From NCBI GenBank assembly GCA_023935145.1, contig CM043700.1, positions 71,520,120 through 71,584,119 on the forward strand: a DNA stretch of 64,000 nt, written 5' to 3'. Below, in pieces: positions 10,973-23,696 of this stretch. A program made the position numbers and the translations under genes. Position 1 is the stretch's first letter. Every line of letters starts with the position of its first letter. The stretch comes from Bretschneidera sinensis. Its lineage: Eukaryota; Streptophyta; Magnoliopsida; Brassicales; Akaniaceae. The notes under the pieces were generated by a model, which saw nothing but the letters and a program-made list of their open reading frames with translations, had not been told where the DNA came from and did not search any database.

Positions 10973-12687
10973 GGTGCTTTCATTGTATCCGATTCTTGAA
11001 ATATTTTAAGTTCTTGAATCACTATCATAATCCACTTTCTTTCACACAAAAATTCATCCATATTTTCTCAAAATCATTATATTTGATCAATACAACGAGT
11101 TGGTCATCCAACTCTATTCAACCGAACAATAAGACCCATCTAATCCTGCAATTCCAGAAATTGAAATAAAAATTTCCAAGGAAATGGCCAAGCTACTTGG
11201 TATTGATGGGTATCAAGAAAAGGAACAAGAATTCCAACGGAGAAAAATCAATAAAATAATAAAATAGTACAAAAAATGGAGGCAGAGGTTCTTGATCCTA
11301 TTCCTACACCTACAGTTGAGGAAAAACAGCAGGACCTACATACTATCAATACCGACAATGGAATGATGTCAGAAAAAATTAGTACATAGTGTGAAGAATG
11401 ATCACAACAAATTAGAGAATATTTCATGATATGGTGAGGATGCAAAATTTTATGAATCAGATGTTCCAATGGCTACATTGAAATAACCCACACACAAAAA
11501 TCACCACAAGACAGTCACAACTCAAGAAGAAGAAAAGAACACACCAGAACAGAGGGATACCGAGGAAATTGAAACCAACAAGAGATCATCAACGGCTTCC
11601 ACAACAAAACAAACCAGAAACCAGATGAGGTTGAACCTTTAAAACCTTTTTCTCCTCCACTACAAAACTATTCTCTGACCAATAAACTTTTCCCCAAGAA
11701 AATTTTCCCAACAAGCCAGAAATTAAAACCCATACCACCAAGGCTACCCATCAACCACAACCCTTTGATTCTAAATCCAGATCTGAGTTAAAGACCAATT
11801 ACCAGTCCGAACCCAAGACAACCACTGGAACTTCTGACCATACGATGGATCTTATCTCGCCAAACACCAAGGATAAGAGCCCCATAACCACGTAAACCAG
11901 GATGAAGCTAGCTCAAACATCACAGACTCAATTAATGACGACATAACCGAGAAAGACCAATCACGCACCATGAATTTGAAGCAGGCAAAGAAAAAGATAA
12001 TAAGAAAATCTGATAAAGTATGGAATACAATTTTTCAAAATCAAAATTAATAAACCATAGAAGGAATCTCTTAAGAAATTAACAGTCTCGTTGGCAGAAA
12101 TCACCTCATGTTTTTTGACGTCAACGATAGTGAAGAACGAAATGAGTCAACTCAGGATTTTGGGTTTCACCGCTTTAGATTTGAGCAAACTCATGGATCC
12201 ATATCTAGTGATAGCAAGCACCCCTCTTTGTGTTGGTGCGAAGCTTCCTGAGATCTAGTACGAGCATATTAAAATCCTACATAAAAAATTGAACGAGTCA
12301 AGTTATGTGGTTAAAGCTAACGAGATTTTGGTCTATGGACTTTATGGGATAACTTCTATCTACAGGAAGTGGTCATATTAGTGGGTTTTCATATCCACTT
12401 AAATTAGATTCAGCAGTTTTCAAATGCCTAACAACTATGTTTGTTAGTAAGTGGACCAATTATGAGCTTACTTTATTGGAGATTGATCAATTGGGCCCAT
12501 GTTCCATTGGGTGTTGTCTGACCCACTTCTCAATTGGGAAATTAGCTCCAAAGCTTGGGACACTAAGCCTCAAGACTTGCAAAAGCAGCAAATCTAGTTT
12601 TCGTTCATCAACCATGGCGAAATTGATTATTGGAATTAGGGCATTACTTGAACCTTGAAGACAAATTTCATTTGATTTGTTGGGCAA

Positions 12688-12954
12688 TGATATGAATAGA
12701 ATTAGTATTAGAGAGCATTTTAATTGAATAAGAGAATAGTTATTTTTTTAGTAGTTGGTTAATAGTTTGTTAATTAGTTAGTTAGAATGTTAGTTGGTTA
12801 CTATAAGGCATTGTACAACCATTTTGTATAATCAATCAATAATCAAGAGTAATTCCAAAATTTCCTTCTTCCTCTCTATTGCAATTCTTGCAATATTATT
12901 AGAAGTCTAGTCTTGAATTCAAATCAATTATTTGTCTGAACTACGAAACACATC
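12688..12954 (+). repeat. right LTR of the short gypsy derivative
   Basis: It starts TGATATGAATAG and ends near ACGAAACACATCA. It is shorter than the left copy because the stretch holding the TATA box is deleted. The CTTGAAGACAAA just upstream is the decayed polyprotein tail and marks the internal side. Confidence 0.72.
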
Positions 12955-12963
12955 AATAGTGTT

Positions 12964-13175
12964 GATTGAGGGAATTACTTGAACCTTGAGGACAAGGTTC
13001 ATTTGATGGGTTGGGAAATGATACCAATGTTAATTGAATAAGGGATTAACTAGTTTGTTAATTAATTAGGTAGTTAGAATGGTAGTTGGTTACTCCTTGT
13101 ATTCATACCCTCATAACCTATATAAGGTATTGTACATCCATTTGTAGAATCAATCAATAATCAATAAACCTTTTA
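12964..13175 (+). repeat. third copy: polyprotein tail plus partial LTR
   Basis: After the right LTR there is a second copy of the internal 3' end (NYLNLEDKVHL, less decayed than the one at 12645) followed by a new LTR start TGATACCAATGTTAATTG at 13018. The match continues through TATATAAGG to about 13165 and then diverges. This is the signature of a tandem LTR element (LTR-internal-LTR-internal-LTR) or of two related insertions, later deleted. Confidence 0.65.
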
Positions 13176-14594
13176 GTTTGTAATTTCTCTATTTTCTCTA
13201 TATTTTCTTATGGATTTGGTCACTAGCCATTAATTAGTTCCAATTATTTTCATCGTCCCTATAATTCACTGTCAAAATTCATATTTATCTCTATTACTAT
13301 CAAGAATCATCATCTATTCATCAAATACCAAGTTCGTATCAATTCACCTTATAAATAATAATATATGTGTTTCATGACAATTCGTTGAGTCTTATACTAG
13401 ATCCAAACTTGATCAAGTTGATCGGATTTATATTCACCCTTAATCCTAACAATCACTTTTCAAAACTAGTCTTGATAATATAATACCATGTAGCTCGCTC
13501 TCCAAAAGTTTCACATTGTTATAATTAAGGTAAAATTTTAAAAGTTCAATAAATGCAATCAAATTTTGAAATTAGATGGTTGACATTGTTTATTTCCCTA
13601 TTTTTGTATTAATTTCGGACTCACAAAAGATGAAGGATTCGAACTTCTGTACTTTGACATAGAGAGATGTCATACCACTGTGCCAAAACTTATGGGACTT
13701 GTTTTCTTTACCTATTGAATACTATCAAATTGACATTAACACAATGGTTAAATATTAGTATAATATAAGCTTTGTATAGTACAAGCTGAGGATTTTTTTT
13801 ATTAAATACAAAAGCTCGAATTAAAATAACACATTACTTTACTTAATTGTAGGGAGATAGTAACAATTGAACTAAGCTCAGGATGGTCACCTAAAAGAAT
13901 ACTCAATCATTAATTAATATATAAAGAAATATTATCATTAAAGTTAAATTGATTTTTAGAGTCGAACCAAAATTAAATTGGTGAATTTGGTGATTCGAGA
14001 TAAGCCCAATGATAAACTTCCAACGACAACCAGTGAGACTATGTATTCTTTTTCCTCTATCTGGGTAGTTTCCTATATAGATTTATGGACAAATATTGTT
14101 GTTTTTGGTTTGAACAATGTAGAAAGGAAAAGAGAAATGATGTACACTCTTTTTTATTTCTTTCTTTCTTTTCAAGATTTTCACTTTCTATGTACAAATT
14201 ATTTCCTCGTTAGAAGTAGATTTAGGTTTAAATCAAGTCCCCTAATTATGAGATCTAAGAGATTTTTTTATTAAAATTACAATCGACATAATATCAAATA
14301 TAATCAACATTTAAAAAATGAAAAACCAATATTACCAATACTAGAACCCACACTCACAAATGGGTGGAAACTGGAAGGTCCCCTTAACCAAGGTAGCACT
14401 ATGAGAGTTGAATTTAATATAAAGCACAATTCAACTCTTTTTTTACAACATCAAATCTAATTTATCCTTAATTCTTGGTCACCCACACAACCATCCTTTT
14501 TAGTTCTTATCCGTAAGGAATATGTATGCATGAGGAATCAGACTCAAGGCCTTAACACACTCAAGTACATTTGACTTGAAGCAATTGTAAAAAT
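13176..14594. other. no gene seen; AT-rich, possible SINE-like trace
   Basis: No convincing gene. On the minus strand at about 13690-13630, TGGCACAGTGGTATGAC and GAAGTTCGAATCC resemble tRNA A- and B-box blocks, which may be an old tRNA-derived SINE. The 98-codon frame at 13978-14274 has no recognisable motif and biased composition and is not called. Confidence 0.3.
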
Positions 14595-15116
14595 TGTAAT
14601 GAAATAATTCAATCCAATAATCAACCATAACAATATTATAGAACACCCAATGTTACACTATTGAATTGATAACATAGATGTGTACCTATCTTGGACTCTG
14701 TGATGAAATGCACAGTGAAAATAAGAGATCAACAAATGGTCACACGAACAAGAATGTCAAATCTGAAAATCGTTAACAAAACAAAAACTAGGGCTTTTCC
14801 CCTCATTTTTCCTCTTGGAACTGGCTTCCTTGATGGGACAAAAGAATGTAGAGTAATATTTAGAACATAAAGAGGAGACCTAGTCATAACATTTATATAG
14901 TATTCCACTAGGCTTCTCATCAAAGACCTAATAGGTTACTAAGACCTACACTAGTTAGTCAGCACTTAACATATAGGAGATAGGTCTAATTTAATAGATG
15001 ACCTTATATGAGCTTTCTTTAAGTCACAAAAATAGACCAATGATTTAACCCGTTTTAGTAAACAATAAAACCCACAATTAATCTAAGCCCACAATTTATG
15101 CAGGAAAATTCTAACA
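14595..15116 (-). repeat. 3' LTR of the nested copia element
   Basis: On the minus strand it starts TGTTAGAATTTTCCTGC at 15116, just after a purine-rich tract (GCCAAGTGGAAGAA, 15130-15117), and ends ...ATTTCATTACA near 14595. A TATA box (minus strand ACTATATAAATG) lies near 14900. It is about 150 bp longer than its partner at 36040-36405, which carries deletions. Confidence 0.82.
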
Positions 15117-15789
15117 TTCTTCCACTTGGCTAAATTACTTGTGTTTAGTTAAGAAAATGTTTATTATTTTAAAATGACTCTCAGACTAAGATAAATTTAA
15201 ACTTTATACGCACATAATTTTGAAAACAATTGGTCTAATGACTGCTCCAAGTGTCTATCCGATCCAACAAAGCTTTTAGCCCCAAATCATGGTAGCAAAT
15301 GCATCATTACCAAGACTGCACTTTCCATGGTCACATGAGCCAATCAACTCTATCGATATGGATTTAGTGTGGTAGTGTACCAAAAAAATTAGCATCCATA
15401 AGTGATTTAAATATTCTAATCTTACTTGTTGGTCATTATTTTCTCTTTTTTTTAAGTAGCACAAGCACACGTATAGAAAATCCTTATAACTCTAATAATG
15501 AGCTTGTATGTCTCAATAGCCGCTCAATATCTCAAGATAATCTTTATGTGTTATGAGACATACAAAAAAGGCTTTAACTTTAATAAATGCCCCAAACCTT
15601 TGCTTAAAACTGACACATGTCTTGAGACTTTATTCATACATATATGACATGTCATACTTTAAGTATTCACATGCACAATAATACAATAATATCAAAACTA
15701 TAAAGACTTAAACCGCATATAACCAAAAGCAATTGATAATTATAAATGTAATAATCTAAAGTACATTATCAAAAGATGCAAATACGAAT

Positions 15790-16500
15790 GAAACCTTAAT
15801 AAACTGATAGAGCTAAGTTAATGCCTCCTACTAACTAAGTACATAAAAAGACTCAACTAAACCCATATTTTCTACATGTTTCTTAAAGACATTAGAGCGT
15901 AATCCCTTAGTCAATGGATTGACAACTATATCATTTGTGCCAATGTGCTCCACTGTCACGTCACATTTCTTTACAAATTCCTTAACAGTCAAATACTTTA
16001 CTTCCATATGCTTGGACCCAATAACACTTTTATTATTCTTAGAGAACAACACTGCAAAAACATTATCACAGTACAACTGTATGAGCCTAATAATGGAATC
16101 AACCACAGATAACTCAGTAATGATATTCTTCAGCTAAACAACTTGAGTCGCAGCTCCAAAATAGACAACAAACTCAATGTGCATAGTAGAATAAGTAACA
16201 AATGTTTGTTTGACACTTTTCCTAGAAAAAATTCCTTCTGCCATCGTGAACATATATCTCGAGGTAGACCTCCTATCATCCTTACAACTAGCAAATTATG
16301 AATTTATATAACCCATTAGCTCAAAGTTTTCAACTTTTTTATAAACCAATTTGAAATCTATTGTCTTCTTTAGATACCTCATCACCTTCTTGGTAGCTAT
16401 CCAATGATCCACACCTAGATTAGGCTGATATCTACCAAGAAGACCCACTGCAAAAGCGATATCGGGTCTACTACAAACTTGTGCATACATAATGCTTCCA
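15790..16500 (-). pseudogene. copia RNase H and RT end, nested element
   Basis: The minus-strand frame 16106-15831 has LYCDN, FSKNNKS, GSKHMEVKYL, VEHIGTND and NPLTKGL, the conserved C-terminal RNase H signature of copia polyproteins. 16490-16296 has MYAQVCSRPDIAFAVGLLGRY and KKVMRYLKKT, the segment between RT and RNase H. The two are separated by a stop (about 16138-16136) and gaps. It would degrade the RNA strand during reverse transcription. It is decayed here. Confidence 0.85.
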
Positions 16501-16858
16501 AGTGCACTAGCATTTCATAGACTCCCTCTCATCCTCATTCATAGGAAACTACGCCAAACCCAACATATCACTTTTAGCTGTTGGCACATTCCCAAGTTTT
16601 TAGTCACAAAAAGAACTTATCCAAGACAAACTCATTATACACTATTTGAGAAAGACCCAACATGGAACAAGATCTATCCTTATGGATCTCGATTATAAGG
16701 ACACAACATGCTTCATCAAGATCCTTCATATCAAAACACTTAGAGAATAATTTTTTGGTCTTATACAACAATCACAAGTTACAATTGACAAACGAGATAT
16801 TATCCATATGTAGAATGAAGAAAATAAACTTACTCCCACTGAACTTGGAGTACATACA

Positions 16859-17480
16859 CTAATTTATCATGTTTTCAACGAAACCGAAAGAAGTAACAAC
16901 TTCATCAGACTTTAAATACCATTGTCTAGAAGCTTGCTTGAGCCCATTTATAGACTTATTGAGTTTACATACTATATGGTCCTTACTATCTTCTTTAAAT
17001 CCCTTAGGATGCACCATATAGACTTCTTCATGAAGATCAGTAGTTTTCATATCCATTTAATATAGCTTTATATCATAATGAGCTACTAGTTACATAATAA
17101 CTCTTAAGGAATCCTTGGTAGAAACCAGAGGAAAAGTATCATTGTAGTCAATACCTTCTCTCTGAGTGAACCCACTAGCAACTAATGTGTCTTTAAATCT
17201 CTCAGTTTTCCCTTTGGGATCATTCTTAGTCTTGTAAACTCACAAGCAACCAATGGGCTTGCAACCCTTAGGAAGCTCTATAAGCTCTCACACACAATTA
17301 TATCCCATATAATGAATCTCAAGTCTCATTACATCCCACCAAAAATTAGATTATGAATGAAAAACAACTTCTGAAAAACTTATTAGATCTACAACATGAC
17401 TAATGTCAAAATCACTCGCATTTAAGTAGACCATATAATCAGGAGGAATGATGAATCTCTTCTCCCTGATGGATCTTCTA
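16859..17480 (-). pseudogene. copia reverse transcriptase core, nested element
   Basis: The frame at 17056-16859 reads MDMKTTDLHEEVYMVHPKGF, then VCKLNKSINGLKQASRQWY. This is the copia RT segment with a decayed V-K-T-A-F-L-(N/H)-G-x-L-x-E-E-(V/I) motif followed by the LKQA-R-W signature. The upstream part (17100-17480) continues homologous in broken frames. The YVDD region is no longer in a clean frame. Confidence 0.8.
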
Positions 17481-17699
17481 AATACCAACTCCACAACTGC
17501 ATCCTGTGTTGGAGGAGTCTCCACAGGCACTCGTTGAATAACTTGCTCCTACTCCTCCACAGGTGTTACCATAGGTGTAAGAACTATTGAATCATGTTGT
17601 ATAGGTAGCGAAAAAGATATCTTCCTATCTTTCCCATTTTTCTCTATGTCTAAATAGAAACTTTCTTGTTTGGCCACATCATTCTACAAGAATTTAACG

Positions 17700-19210
17700 T
17701 TTTGAGATTCTATGAATCTAGTGCCTCATTTGGGGAAATAAAATCTGTAACATTTGGAATGATCTCAGTACCCTATGAAATATTAATGAGTTGATCTAGG
17801 ATCCATCTTACTTTCAGTGAAAACATAAAGATGCACTTCTGCAGGACATCACCAAATACGAAGGTGGTTAAGGTTAGGTTATCTATTTGTCCAAATTTCA
17901 AACAGTGTTTTGTGTACAACTTTGCTGAAAACTCTATTGAGGGAATACAAAGCACATTTGATTGTCTCACCCTAGAGATAATCTGGTAGGTTGGTCATAC
18001 TCATAATTATCTTCAACATATGCTTTAAATGATTTCATCTTTCAGCCATACCATTATGTTCGAGACTACTTGGCATAGTGTATATTTCCACTATTCCACA
18101 GTCCTCAAAGTAAATAGGAAACAAACATTTATATTATCATGTTGTATGTTGTTCACAATAATGCTCTCCTCCTCGGTCAGACCTAACAATCTCAATAACT
18201 TTTCCTAATTGTTTCTTAACTTAAATCTTAAAGATCTTAAACTTGTCAAGAGCCTCGAACTTTTCTTTAATTAAGAACAAATAACCATATTTGGAATAAC
18301 CATAAAAAAAGTTATAAAATATTTATTTTTGCACAATTTAGTTTAATAGGGTCCACTGATGTCAGTGTGGACAATTTCAAAAAGGTCAAAGCTACGAGAC
18401 ACATTCTTTTTCTTTGTCTTCCTTTATCAACCTTTCTACTATTTCCTTAGAGATGTAGCAAAGTCTTTTATGTCGCAACATGGAAGATTTTTCCTTAGTA
18501 AGAGATTTTTTGACAAAAACTATTTCAACATTATAAGAAATAGCATAAATTTTATTTGGAGCTAAACACAATCTATATAAGCCATAAGAAAAAGTGCATG
18601 GATCAATAACTTTTGAATAAAAAATAAAATTAACCTTATAATTTCTAATATCAAAAGCATGACAAACTTTTTCCAAAAGCGAAACGAAAACTAAATTCCT
18701 CCTAATGACGAATATAAAATGTGTCTCCTAATAGTATAAAGCCAAAGTCTAAATTTAAACAAACTACTTCTATGAATTCTACACCCACTTCTTCATTGTT
18801 GCTAACTGTAAGCTTGAACTTTTCTTTATTTGGTCTCCTCTTGTTTATGAACCCTTGTAAGCTAAAAGCAACATGATTAGTTACACCATTGTCTAGCCAC
18901 TAAGAATTTGATGGGGATTCAGTTAAATTCGGTTTATATAAGACAAGAGCCAAAGAGTTACCTTCACTTTGTTGTTTTCCTAGACAAGTCTTATATTTGG
19001 TACAATCTCATTTCAAATAACCCTTCTTCTTATAGAAGAAACACTTCCATTCTTTTTTGAAGACAACTTTAGTTGGACCCATTACACTGCTAGCTTGACC
19101 AGTTTTATTTTCTTGAGTGGGTTTGGGAGCAACAAACTTCGGTTTCTTACCTTTCTTATTATTAACATCTTTAGTAACTATCAAGGCAGTTTGGTTCTTT
19201 TCATTTTTTT
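17700..19210 (-). pseudogene. copia integrase, GAG-pre-integrase, protease and zinc knuckle, nested element
   Basis: The minus-strand fragment 18676-18392 contains MLRHKRLCYISKEIVERLIK, the GAG-pre-integrase zinc segment with L-H-K-R-L-G-H decayed. 18920-18850 reads like the protease WLDNGVTNHV block, in which the catalytic D-S/T-G has become D-N-G. 19050-18990 is the remnant of a zinc knuckle. The fragment 17970-17773 lies toward the integrase C-terminus. All are broken by stops. The sequence is cut at about 19215 by the plus-strand gypsy insertion. Confidence 0.72.
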
Positions 19211-19218
19211 AGTTTATC

Positions 19219-19470
19219 TTATACAACTCAAGAGGAAGGAAATGATCAAAAAAATTAAGCAAGGAATAGATAAAGGAAGATTAACATAAACAATGATAGT
19301 AGATAAAGCAAGGGAAGAGAATGTTGGCATTAATCTAGGACTTAGAATGAGTACAAGAATAAGGAAGAAACCATACTAGTATTAGCAGCAAGGAGGTTTA
19401 TAACTGCTGTAAGGTAGTTACAAGGTTGTTAGAGGTTGTTAGTAGTTTATCAGAAAGTTGTTTATTGTTA
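19219..19470 (+). repeat. left LTR of the gypsy element, truncated
   Basis: It matches 23697-23945 (shared blocks AAGCAAGGGAAGAGAAT, GCAAGGAGGTTTATAA and GTTACAAGGTTGTTAGAGG). The match stops at about 19470, where gag-side sequence begins, so the 3' half of the LTR and the leader were lost in one deletion. Confidence 0.82.
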
Positions 19471-19519
19471 GAACAAAAATGAGCATATCAACTTCACTTC
19501 CAGGAGAATATATCTTCTA

Positions 19520-20300
19520 TTTCCCCATTTCAACATTTTAGATTGGAGTTTCCAAGGTTTGATGGGTTAGATATGCAAGGTTGGGTGTTAAAGGCTCAAC
19601 AATTTTTTTTAGTATCATAATACTCGTTCTGATCAAAGAATTACTATCTTTTCCTTTCACATGGAAGGACCAGCCTTAGCATGGTATCAATGGATGTATA
19701 AAGGAGGTTTAATTCAATTTTGTCCATATTTGCTTGAAGTATTAATGTTGAGAATTGGGCCTTCCAGCTATGAAGATCCAAATGGTGCCTTGGCAAAACT
19801 GTAACAAACAACAATTGTTGTTGATTATCATGCTTAGTTTGAATCACTTGCTACTAAAGTAAAAAGCTTATTTTAGTTTTATTTGGTTAGTATATTCATC
19901 TCGGGTCTTAAGCTATAATTAAAGAGGGAATTTGCTCAACCATCATCTATAGTATAAGCCATGGTTTTTTCAAGATTATAAGAAGGCAAGTATAGTGATA
20001 TCAGAAACACTTTCAAACCATAATGGTCTTTAAATCCAGCTTCCAGCAATTCCCAAGGTAACTTCAAGAACTCTTCTTTCTTAGCACCTAAACAATTTCC
20101 TTTATATCCAAGCACTATCAAACCAAACCATATAAAACCCATTCCTACCAATTAACCACCACCTGTCACTATTAGAAGACTAAGTCCTATAGAGTTCAAT
20201 GCTAGAAGAGAGAAAGAAATTTGTTATAATTGTGATGAAAAATATCACCATGACAATAAATGCAAAAGTAATTTTTTATATTCATATGAGACCAATAAGA
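19520..20300 (+). pseudogene. gypsy gag with zinc knuckle
   Basis: LEFPRFDGLDMQGWVLKAQQFF at 19546-19610 is the start of the retrotransposon gag domain of chromodomain-type gypsy elements. CYNCDEKYHHDNKC at about 20221-20265 is a nucleocapsid knuckle with CX2CX4HX4C spacing. Many stops lie between. Confidence 0.82.
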
Positions 20301-20439
20301 CAATTTAAGAACTATTATGGATTAAGAATTATTTTATATACACCAATTACAAGAGAAAAACTCTGACATGTTATCTTAAATAAGTATGAATGCATTAGCT
20401 GGTCAGATAAGTCCTAAAACTTTTAAAATAAGTGACTAT

Positions 20440-21640
20440 CATGGCAATTTTACATTGCAAATTCTGATTGACAGTGGGAGAACCCACAATTTCATACAAA
20501 AAGAAGTTGCTACAAGACTATGCTTCTTTATTTCCCTTTCTAAATTGTTCAAAGTTTAAGTGAGGAATGGGGATTACCTCTGTTGTGATAAAATCTGCTA
20601 CTCAACCCCTATTACACTCCAACAGCAACAGTTTGTGATAAACTTGTTTATCTTTCCCATTCAAGGGGTAGATATTGTTTTAGGAATACAATGGTTAGAA
20701 AGATTGGAACCAGCTCTCACCAATGATAAGGAGTTTACCATGGACTTGCAAAGAGAATCATACGTACACTTTACTCCACTAGTTCACACTCAGTTGAAGA
20801 AATTGGCTAACTATGATGGCATTGTCTCCTATTACCACTTAAGGATTGAAGACCAAAATTAAGAACCAGACCTGAATGTCATTGATAAAGTAGTTTATGA
20901 AATACTACAAGACTTTTAAGTTGTTTTTAGGAACTAGCTCAGTTACCCCCTTCTAGACCACTAAATCATCAAATACATTTATTCTCTGGTGCCAATTCTG
21001 TCAATGCGAAACCTTACAGGTACCCACACTTTCAAAAGAGTGAGATTGAAAGATTTATTCAGGAAATGCTGTTGAATGGAATTATAAGAAATAGTCAAAG
21101 CCCCTTTTTCATCCCTAATACTATTGGTGAAAAAAAGGATGGATCATGGAGGTTTTGTATCGACTATAGAGCTGTGAATGTAATGACTGTTAAGAGCAGG
21201 TTCTCTATACCTGCAATTAATGAGTTATATGGAGCTAAAGTGTTCTCTAAGCTAGATTTAAGGTTTAGCTATCATCAGATAAGGGTTCATGAAGGAGACA
21301 TTCCAAAAACTGCATTCAGAATACATGAAGGGAATTATGAGTTTCTAGTTATACCTCTTTGGGCTAACCCTTCCTAGGGAATTTTGTAATAGTCTTCTTT
21401 GATGACATACTAGCTTACAGTGCCTCCTTGGAAAATCATAAGAACCATCTCAGATAAGTGTTACAATGCCTAGCTAAGCATAAGTTGTATGCCAAAATAA
21501 GTAAGTGTGAATTCTGTAAGGAAACAATTGAGTACTTGGGGCAAATGGTTTCCTCTCAGGGTGTGCATCCACATCAAAAAAATAAGATTCAAGTAATGCT
21601 TGATTAGCAAGTTCCAACAAATCTCAAATAGCTGAGAGGT
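20440..21640 (+). pseudogene. gypsy protease and reverse transcriptase
   Basis: Protease: LIDSGRTHNFIQKEVATRL at about 20465-20521 (the usual DSG(S/A)TH has R here), and VDIVLGIQWLERL at about 20671-20710. RT: YRYPHFQKSEIERFIQ..., KKDGSWRFCIDYRAVN, SKLDLRFSYHQIRV and KTAFRIHEGNYEFLVIP at 21015-21358. Then a deletion removes the stretch normally holding the FGL-NAPSTFQ block, and the catalytic VFFDDILAYS follows at about 21395. The protein is dead because of stops and this deletion. Confidence 0.86.
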
Positions 21641-22200
21641 TTCTTGGGCTTAACTGGTTATTACAGGAAGTTTGTCAAGCATTATGATATAATAGTTATC
21701 CCTTTGACTAACCTTTTAAAGAATGAGGCCTTCCATTGGAATTATGTTGTTAAAAACTCTTTTAACACATTGAAGACTTCCATGAGTCAAGTTTCTGTGT
21801 TAACCTTACCAGATTTCACAAAGACATTTGAAGTGGAGACAAATGCTTCTAATGTTGGAATTAGGGTTGTTTTGACTCAAGCAGGTCATCCTTTAGCCTT
21901 CTTCAGCAAAAAGTTAGGCTAAATAATGATCTCTACCTCTACTTATCTCAAGGAGCTCTATGCAATAGCACAAACAGTCATGAAACGAAGACAGTATCTC
22001 CTAGACAAGAAATTCGTCATCAAGACATATCATAGAAGTCTCAAAAACTTAATTAATCAAGTTGATCAAATCCCTTAGCAACATCAGTACTTAAGCAATC
22101 TGTTTAGTTTTGATTACTCATTGTCTATAGACCTGGTAAGGACAATGAAGTAGCTGATGCATTATCTATACTTCCAGAAGCACCTACAACCACAATTGAA
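21641..22200 (+). pseudogene. gypsy RNase H region
   Basis: GLTGYYRKFVKHYDIIVIPLTNLLK and TLPDFTKTFEVETNASNVGIRVVL in the frame 21644-21922 are the connection and RNase H start (the usual ETDAS has become ETNAS, losing a catalytic Asp). 22130-22170 still shows KVADALS-like sequence. Stops interrupt it. Confidence 0.8.
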
Positions 22201-22359
22201 TCATTGTCCATTCAAACTGAGAGATGTTTAATGGCCATTTTAAAACCTGTTTTTGATGTTATGACACAACTAAGAGGGGAGAACACTAGGGATCCACAGT
22301 TACTAACTATTCATCAGGCCATTCATGTTGGTTTCACACTATAGACAGATTATACAGTC

Positions 22360-23690
22360 AAATATAGTTTGCTATACCATAAAGATAAACTCATAGTAGG
22401 TTCCAATTCTGAGTTAAGGAATACTCTTAACTCTCCTATGGGAGACCACTCTAGTGTATTAAGAACTTACTTAAGACTATCAAAAAAATTCTTTTGGCTT
22501 CACATGAGAAAAAAGATTAAAGAATTTGTCAAGACTTTTTTGGTCTTTCAATATATTAAGTACCCCACTTTAAAGCCTGTAGGGTTGTAACAACCTCTAC
22601 TTGTGCCAGATCAAATTTGCGAGGATGTCTATATGGATTTCCTCATTGGCCTTCCTTTATCAAAAGGATGTTCTGCTATAATGATCTTCATTGACAAACT
22701 CTCCAAATTTACACACTTTGGTGCATTACATCCCAACTTTAATGCTACAATTGTGGCTCAATTGTTTATTGAAACAGTAATCAAACACCATAGCTTTCCC
22801 AAGTCTATAGTCTTTGATAAAGACTCCATTTTTCTTAATAGATTTTGGAAACAATTATTCATCCTAAGTAAGACTATTCTTAGCATAAATTCCTCTTATC
22901 ATCCAAAAAATGATGGTCAGACTGAAGTGCTTAATTGGTGCTTGGAACAATACTTAAGGGATTTTGTACATAACCAACCTAAACTCTGGACCATTTATTT
23001 ACCTTAGGCTAAATTATTGTATAATACCAATCATCATTCAGCTATTGGTATGACTCCCTTTGAAGCTGTATATGGGAGACTCCTTCCTAATGTTTCAGAG
23101 TACATCAAGGAATCTTATAATATGGAAGCAGTTGGACATCATTTAACTACCAGAATAGAACTCTTACAGCAGCAGAAGAGTAACTTGTTGGAAGCTTAGT
23201 CCAAGATGAAAGCTCAAGCAAATAAACATAAGAAAAAGTTGTGTTTCAGTACAAGTGATTGGGTCTTTTTCAAGTTATAGCCTTCTAGAAAACTTTTGAG
23301 GCTTTTAGAGCTAACAACAAGCTGATTAAGACTTTGGACTTTATCAGATTCTACAAAAAAAATTGGGAAGGTAGCTTACAAGTTAGACCTACCAGAGGAG
23401 AGTAGAATACATCTTGTTTTTTGTATCTCCCAACTCAAACCCTTTACATGCCCTAATTCACTTACACAAGTTGTTCTCTTACCTCCAGAAAGCCTTAATA
23501 ATCAACCTATCATTCTTTCTTTGGCTGTGTTAGCTTAGAGACAAATCATACTTAAGGGACAACTCATTCCTCAACTATTGGTGCAATATGAGGGTTTGTT
23601 TCCTAAAGAATTTCTTGGGAAAATATTCATGATCTGCTGAAAAATATACCCTCACTTGAACCTTGAGGACAAAATTCTTTTTTATGGGAA
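22360..23690 (+). pseudogene. gypsy integrase and C-terminal tail
   Basis: The zinc-binding part is at 22440-22560 (H in DHSSVLRTYLRL, H in FFWLHMR; its Cys pair is decayed). The core at 22603-23007 has D in DVYMDFLIGLP, D in SIVFDKDSIF and E in HPKNDGQTEVLN. 23017-23199 has the HHSAIGMTPFEAVYGR motif. The tail at about 23653-23680 reads LNLEDKILF, the chromodomain-type polyprotein end, close to the right LTR. Several in-frame stops separate the parts. Confidence 0.86.
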
Positions 23691-23696
23691 TGGGAA

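Larger units (their letters stand above)
10676..12954 (+). mobile_element. short gypsy derivative with two LTRs, mostly non-coding interior
   Basis: LTRs at about 10676-10972 and 12688-12954 share the start TGATAYRAATAGAATTAGTA, a GTTAGTTAG-rich block, a TATATAAGG-type box (lost in the right copy) and an end ...ACACATCA or similar. The sequence just before the right LTR encodes HYLNLEDKF, the remnant of the NLEDKV tail that ends chromodomain gypsy polyproteins. The phrase TGGTGCTTTCATTG after the left LTR may be its PBS. The 1.7-kb interior has only short frames and no recognisable RT or integrase, so it is a large-deletion or non-autonomous derivative. Confidence 0.7.

Noticed and set aside
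13978..14274. 98-codon frame, possible small protein
   Set aside because: Phe/Ser-rich composition of AT-rich DNA, no recognisable motif, no promoter or conservation visible.
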